Positions 27,891 to 32,303 of a stretch of DNA of 32,303 bases are shown here, one piece after another. This DNA comes from Clostridia bacterium (GTDB lineage: Bacteria; Bacillota; Clostridia; Christensenellales; Borkfalkiaceae), in the NCBI GenBank assembly GCA_017415505.1, contig JAFQGG010000044.1, positions 1 through 32,303 of the forward strand, read 5' to 3'. The notes below the pieces were generated by a model. It saw nothing but the letters and a program-made list of their open reading frames with translations. It was not told the DNA's origin and ran no database searches. The translations under genes and the position numbers were made by a program. Position 1 is the first letter of the stretch. The number at the start of each line of letters is the position of its first letter.

Positions 27891-30800
27891 ATGAGGAAAT
27901 TGAAAACGGGCATCGTTTCATTAGTATTGTCGACGGTAATGTTTGCACAAGCAGTGCCAATGGAAGTGTGGGAAACATTCGCGGAAGGAGTGGACGTTTT
28001 GTTTGAAACCGAGGAAAACGTGAAAGTAGAAGAAACGATCACAGGCGGGCTTTCGGATGCGAATAATATTGGCAACGGGTATATTATTCAAGAAAATGTG
28101 GAGAAACGAACGGAAACGACGAAAGAGTTTTTGATGAGTGACGATACGATTTTGGTGCAACAGTTTGCCGATGAAGTACATTATTACGACGGGAGCGTTT
28201 ATCAAGAAATCGATAATACGCTCGTGGAAAAAACGGAGAGCGACGGAACGGAGTATTATGAAAACGAAAGCAATTCGTTCAAGGTGAAATTCCAAAAGAA
28301 CGGAAAAACGGATTTGAAACTGGTCGAGGTGGAAGAAGACGGCTACAAACTGAAAATAAAATACAAAAGCAAAACGGATAAAAAAGAGAAAAAGCTCAAA
28401 ACCAAGGTAGAGAAAAGCAAGAAAAAAGAAAAAGTAGAATATAAAGACAAGAAATTGAAAAAGCCTGCGGAGTATGTAACGCCGACGGGCGGAATTACGT
28501 ACAAAGAAATAGAAGATAACGTGAATCTTACATACGAAGTACAGGGAAATAAACTGAAAGAAAATATCGTTGTAAGCGAATTGCAAGAAGAATATTCGTA
28601 TACTTTCGAAGTAGACGCGAAAGATTTGTATTTCGTGCAAAACGAAAACGGAAGTATACATTTGAATGATACGAAAGGGGAAACGAAATTTGTAATTCCC
28701 GCTCCGTTTATGTACGATTCGGAAGGGCAATACAGCAACGCGGTATATTATACTCTGAATGAAAAAAACGATAAAGCGGAAATTACGGTGACGGCAGATT
28801 CAGAATGGATTAATACGCAGGCAAGCTTGCCTGTAACGATAGATCCCATTATCGAAAGTTTTACACAAAAGACCTTTTCTTATGTAAACGTCTATAACGA
28901 CGATGAAAAAACGGTAACGACAACGGGCAATATGTACGTGGGGGAAAAAGGCGGAACAACAAGTCACGCGTTTTTGAAATTCGATATATTATCCAAAGGC
29001 GCACAATACGCCGTAGTGGACGCGTCGTTAGATTTTACATATGGGATTGGAAATAATAAAAACGTATATTGTGAGTTGTATACGGCAGATACGGACGTGG
29101 CGTTTTCTAATATAAGATACAATAACCGTCCTTCGAAATTGCAATATCTTTTCCCGATAAATCAAGAAGATTTATTGCAACCCGATTATGAAAGTTACAG
29201 TACTGCTATTCGGGTGAGCGATATTAAATACGATTCGCTTACGATAGGTATAGAGTGTTTGGAGAAAACTTCCAATAACGGTTATATAGTCATATATCCT
29301 TCGGGGGATTACGTGCCCAGCCTCACGCTTAAATATAAATATATTGCAGGCGTGGAAGACGATTATAGCATGGAAACGTTTACAATTGACGGCGCAACGG
29401 GCTATGTGAACAACGCCACGGGTTTATTAACTTTGAATTGCGACGTGGCGTCCGTCAATACAATGGGATCGTTGCCCCTGAATACCAGTCTGATATATAA
29501 CAGCGAATATAATTCTATTTTAGAAGAATTTGGAATCGAAAAAATATTTGGAAATCATTTTAAGTTGAATTTTCAACAATATCTAAAAAAAGGGAACGAT
29601 TCGACGTATCAATATATTGACGGGGACGGTTCTATAATTACGTTTTACCGTGACGACGTTTCGGATAGATATTTTGCGCACACGAAAAATCTTATACTTA
29701 CGGAAACGGGGATTCAAAATCTTATAATAGACCCACAAGGAAATCAATTGGAGTTCCAGAACAAAAGATTGAAAAAAATCATACCCGCCAAAGAAAGCGG
29801 TACGGAATGGATAGAAATCAGTTATCTACAATCAAATAATGCCGACACGAATAAAATATCGCAAGTATTGTATAAAGAAACGTCCATGAATTTACAGTAT
29901 ACTATCTCTTTTACGTATACGAACGATAAAGTGACGGGAATTACGACGAAAAAAGGTACTACGACGCTGTTGTCGTATTCTTTGACGTACGACGCAAACG
30001 GATTTTTGACGAACGTTATAAATACGACGGCAAACGTAACGTTGTATCATTTTAATTATTGGAATATAAGCGATACGCCGTTGGAGGCAGTTTTTAATTG
30101 CCAGCAAGACGGGTTGTTTTTCTCGTACCCTGCACACGGTTATAAGGTTTGGAAGGTAACGTCGGTAAGCGGAACGGATATAAACGACGGGGCTACACGG
30201 TTTTACGACTATGCAGAATTTACGTATAGCGGAATAACGAATACAAAAATCGTGTATTATAGCGATAATAACCCAACCACGACGAAAAACGTTGCGTTTA
30301 ATACTTCTCGTTACGCAATTTCCGAGTGGATTGAAGACGAAAGCGGAAACGTAACCGTTTCCAATATGGGAAATTGGAAATGCGTTTGGGCTGTGGATTT
30401 TTGGAATGATTATACCCAAGAAAATTACGTATACGAGGAAAAAATCAGCACGAACGGCTTGGAATGGAATTCGGTTTCGTCGGGGGCAAGCTTGGCGCAA
30501 ACAATTCAGGTACATAACGTTCCGACGAATACGACCTATTATAAACACGTATTAGGTATAAAACTGAAAAGTACGTATAAAATCGACGTAAGCGTTTCCG
30601 TCAACGGCGTTACCGAGGAGGTGGTTTTGGTAAACGGCGGTGAGGTTTACGTAAGTATTCCTTGCGGGAAATTATATTCGGGCGCACAGGTTTCCGTAAA
30701 AAATAATGCCACGATAGGTACGGTAAATATTTCAAGAGCAAGCTATACGGTTGCAGATTATACGAAAGTAGTGAAAAGTTATCACGATAGTACGTACGGT

Positions 30801-32303
30801 TACGGAATAAAGGAAATTGTAAGCCAAGGCACGAACGGTGAGTGGTCAAAAACAATTTATAACGCATACCAAAGAACGGAATCGGTGGAAACGAGCAGTA
30901 TCAACGATACCGCACAGAAAAAAACCTATTACGAATATGCCAACGGAAACGGTTGGGACGCCGACCTTTCTCGTGTACAAACTAAGAGGGGCGACGAGGT
31001 GCTTTCCAGTACAAACTATACCTATGAAAACTCGACGGCGAACGGCACGCTTACGAGCAAAACCGTCGTGGAAACCGAGCAGGGCGAATATAAAACGAGA
31101 ACGGAAAGCGAAACGGTAAAAACCGCCAATAGCGTTACGACAACGCAAACGGACGTAAACAATTTAACGCAAACGAGCTACTATACCTTGTCGAATGGCG
31201 ATATGCGTTTGACAAAGACGGAAAGTGGAAATACCCGCACCGTGTATGCGTATAACAATCTTGGACAAATAACGCAGGTATACGTTTACGATATAAGCCA
31301 AGGCGTAGAGATTAAATACGCGCAAACCAACCAATACGACGGGGGCAGGTACGTAGGCACGGTGTTTCAAGGCGACCAATACGAATATAATTACGGTGAG
31401 GAAAACGGTGCGCTGGTGAATAGTATTGATTATAACGGCACGGCGAAACAAACGTATCATTACGCGGAAGAAGACGGATTTTACGACGGTCGCGCGTTGC
31501 AAAGCGTAGCGTATGCAAACGGACAAACGAAAACGTATACGTATGAAACGAATAAACAAACGGTAAACTATACGGGCGCGTCGGCAACGGACGCGTATGA
31601 ATACGCAACCGACGCATACGGACGAATGACAAGTCAAACGCATAAATCGGGTGCGGGGTTAAATACAAAACTGGTTTATGAATATTTGCACTTGGGCGAG
31701 CCGTATCAATACGGTTTTACCGTAAATTATTTGCAGGACTACTTAAAATATACGGAAGAATACGATCCGTATACGAACCGTTTGAAAAACTATACGGTGC
31801 AAACGGGTAAAACGTGCTTGGATACGAAAATACAAACGGGCGTTTATTCTTACGACGAAAAAGGCAGATTGTCGGAAACGCGTTACGACGGATATTACAC
31901 GGAATTGACCTACGACGAGGCAAATAGGCTCAACGGCTATACGCTTTCGTATAACGGGTTCGATATCGTAAACCAAACGTACGTATACAAAACGTATACG
32001 AAAAACGGCGTAACGTATACGACCAATCAACTGTCCAAGATAGAAAATCCGCTGTCTTACGGAACGAATACGTGCTACGAAAACGAGTACGACGCAAACG
32101 GCTACGTCACGAGCGTAAGCTATAACGGAAATACCTACGCGTATACTTATGATAGCGTAGGCAGATTGACGAGTGAAACAGTAAACGGGACAACGAAAAA
32201 CTATACGTACGATAATAAAAACAATATCCAAAAAACGGGCTTGACGTACGGAGCGAACGGACAACTGACGGCGGTAAACGGCGCGCAGATTGTTTACGAC
32301 GGA
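27891..32303 (+). CDS. Secreted RHS/YD-repeat protein, 3' end outside the window
   Basis: The frame is open for 1471 codons to the window edge. The ATG at 27891 follows AAGGAGATATAGGA. A signal peptide (MRKLKTGIVSLVLSTVMFAQA) starts it. The N-terminal part has Lys/Glu-rich stretches (about 145-190), then a DNRLRE-type domain (VNVYNDDEKTVTT and FLKFDI, about 326-367). A long beta-rich region follows, and YD repeats become dense from about residue 1090 (for example YDANGYVTSV, YTYDSVGRLTSE and YDNKNNIQKTG). These repeats build the RHS shell that encloses a C-terminal toxin. The toxin and core end lie beyond the edge. Upstream orphan tips share the core, so they are candidates for tip exchange. 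Confidence 0.92.
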   Translation, partial: MRKLKTGIVSLVLSTVMFAQAVPMEVWETFAEGVDVLFETEENVKVEETITGGLSDANNIGNGYIIQENVEKRTETTKEFLMSDDTILVQQFADEVHYYDGSVYQEIDNTLVEKTESDGTEYYENESNSFKVKFQKNGKTDLKLVEVEEDGYKLKIKYKSKTDKKEKKLKTKVEKSKKKEKVEYKDKKLKKPAEYVTPTGGITYKEIEDNVNLTYEVQGNKLKENIVVSELQEEYSYTFEVDAKDLYFVQNENGSIHLNDTKGETKFVIPAPFMYDSEGQYSNAVYYTLNEKNDKAEITVTADSEWINTQASLPVTIDPIIESFTQKTFSYVNVYNDDEKTVTTTGNMYVGEKGGTTSHAFLKFDILSKGAQYAVVDASLDFTYGIGNNKNVYCELYTADTDVAFSNIRYNNRPSKLQYLFPINQEDLLQPDYESYSTAIRVSDIKYDSLTIGIECLEKTSNNGYIVIYPSGDYVPSLTLKYKYIAGVEDDYSMETFTIDGATGYVNNATGLLTLNCDVASVNTMGSLPLNTSLIYNSEYNSILEEFGIEKIFGNHFKLNFQQYLKKGNDSTYQYIDGDGSIITFYRDDVSDRYFAHTKNLILTETGIQNLIIDPQGNQLEFQNKRLKKIIPAKESGTEWIEISYLQSNNADTNKISQVLYKETSMNLQYTISFTYTNDKVTGITTKKGTTTLLSYSLTYDANGFLTNVINTTANVTLYHFNYWNISDTPLEAVFNCQQDGLFFSYPAHGYKVWKVTSVSGTDINDGATRFYDYAEFTYSGITNTKIVYYSDNNPTTTKNVAFNTSRYAISEWIEDESGNVTVSNMGNWKCVWAVDFWNDYTQENYVYEEKISTNGLEWNSVSSGASLAQTIQVHNVPTNTTYYKHVLGIKLKSTYKIDVSVSVNGVTEEVVLVNGGEVYVSIPCGKLYSGAQVSVKNNATIGTVNISRASYTVADYTKVVKSYHDSTYGYGIKEIVSQGTNGEWSKTIYNAYQRTESVETSSINDTAQKKTYYEYANGNGWDADLSRVQTKRGDEVLSSTNYTYENSTANGTLTSKTVVETEQGEYKTRTESETVKTANSVTTTQTDVNNLTQTSYYTLSNGDMRLTKTESGNTRTVYAYNNLGQITQVYVYDISQGVEIKYAQTNQYDGGRYVGTVFQGDQYEYNYGEENGALVNSIDYNGTAKQTYHYAEEDGFYDGRALQSVAYANGQTKTYTYETNKQTVNYTGASATDAYEYATDAYGRMTSQTHKSGAGLNTKLVYEYLHLGEPYQYGFTVNYLQDYLKYTEEYDPYTNRLKNYTVQTGKTCLDTKIQTGVYSYDEKGRLSETRYDGYYTELTYDEANRLNGYTLSYNGFDIVNQTYVYKTYTKNGVTYTTNQLSKIENPLSYGTNTCYENEYDANGYVTSVSYNGNTYAYTYDSVGRLTSETVNGTTKNYTYDNKNNIQKTGLTYGANGQLTAVNGAQIVYDG
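31345..31353 (+). repeat. GCAGGTACG motif site
   Basis: Inside the RHS gene in the context GGGGGCAGGTACGTAGGC. It encodes GGRYVG, which is compatible with a YD repeat, so this copy is weak evidence by itself. Confidence 0.45.

Overview
The window looks like chromosomal DNA of an anaerobic, low-oxygen-adapted Clostridia-type Firmicute, probably an uncultured gut lineage. Reasons are the very regular TTGACA-N17-TATAAT promoters, strong AGGAGG-type ribosome sites, a rubrerythrin, the QueH type of epoxyqueuosine reductase, a SipW/TasA-like secretion cluster, a TraX-like membrane protein and a YD-repeat (RHS) polymorphic-toxin locus. The lineage is inferred from gene content only.

Layout. 1-952: tail of a gene, then a gene-free block of palindromes, strings of small hairpins, duplicated repeats and a MITE-like insertion. 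953-2651 (minus): a zinc-ribbon/TPR-like membrane protein with its own promoter and a leader of about 180 nt that folds like a transcription attenuator or riboswitch. 2694-5411: a CapD/PglF-type nucleotide-sugar dehydratase and a CmpB-type membrane protein. 5456-7873: a three-gene SipW/TasA-like unit (membrane-anchored protein, SipW-type signal peptidase, TasA/camelysin-like substrate). 7952-10962: a degenerate cyclophilin-like lipoprotein, two conserved unknowns and a protein with two Myb-like repeats. 10967-13614 (minus): a tightly packed operon of a THUMP rRNA methyltransferase, a membrane protein and a TraX-like protein. 13643-17184: queH, a rubrerythrin with rubredoxin domains at both ends, cardiolipin synthase and a small zinc-ribbon membrane protein. 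17272-19910: clpB. 19909-20545: a small XRE-like regulator, a 50-bp operator-like inverted repeat and a structured RNA candidate. 20588-24471: a heterodimeric ABC exporter.

24480-32303 is an accessory RHS locus. A 20-codon gene start is followed by AT-rich cassettes: an orphan RHS tip with a variable C-terminus, and three small two-helix membrane proteins that look like immunity proteins. The cassettes are separated by a 275-bp direct repeat. The second repeat copy is fused to a terminator, after which the intact, secreted RHS gene begins and runs off the window.

Four signals are not explained by ordinary annotation. (1) The leader at 2452-2617 has mutually exclusive terminator, antiterminator and P1 helices. 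(2) A strand-biased motif, GGGGGCAGGTAYGCG, recurs only on the plus strand, regardless of gene direction. (3) At least three genes (rRNA methyltransferase, queH, cls) have a -10 box 5-6 nt before the start codon, which predicts leaderless mRNAs. (4) The RHS cassettes share a hairpin-bearing junction sequence that supplies a start codon for each orphan tip. All functions are inferred from sequence reading alone; no database search was run.
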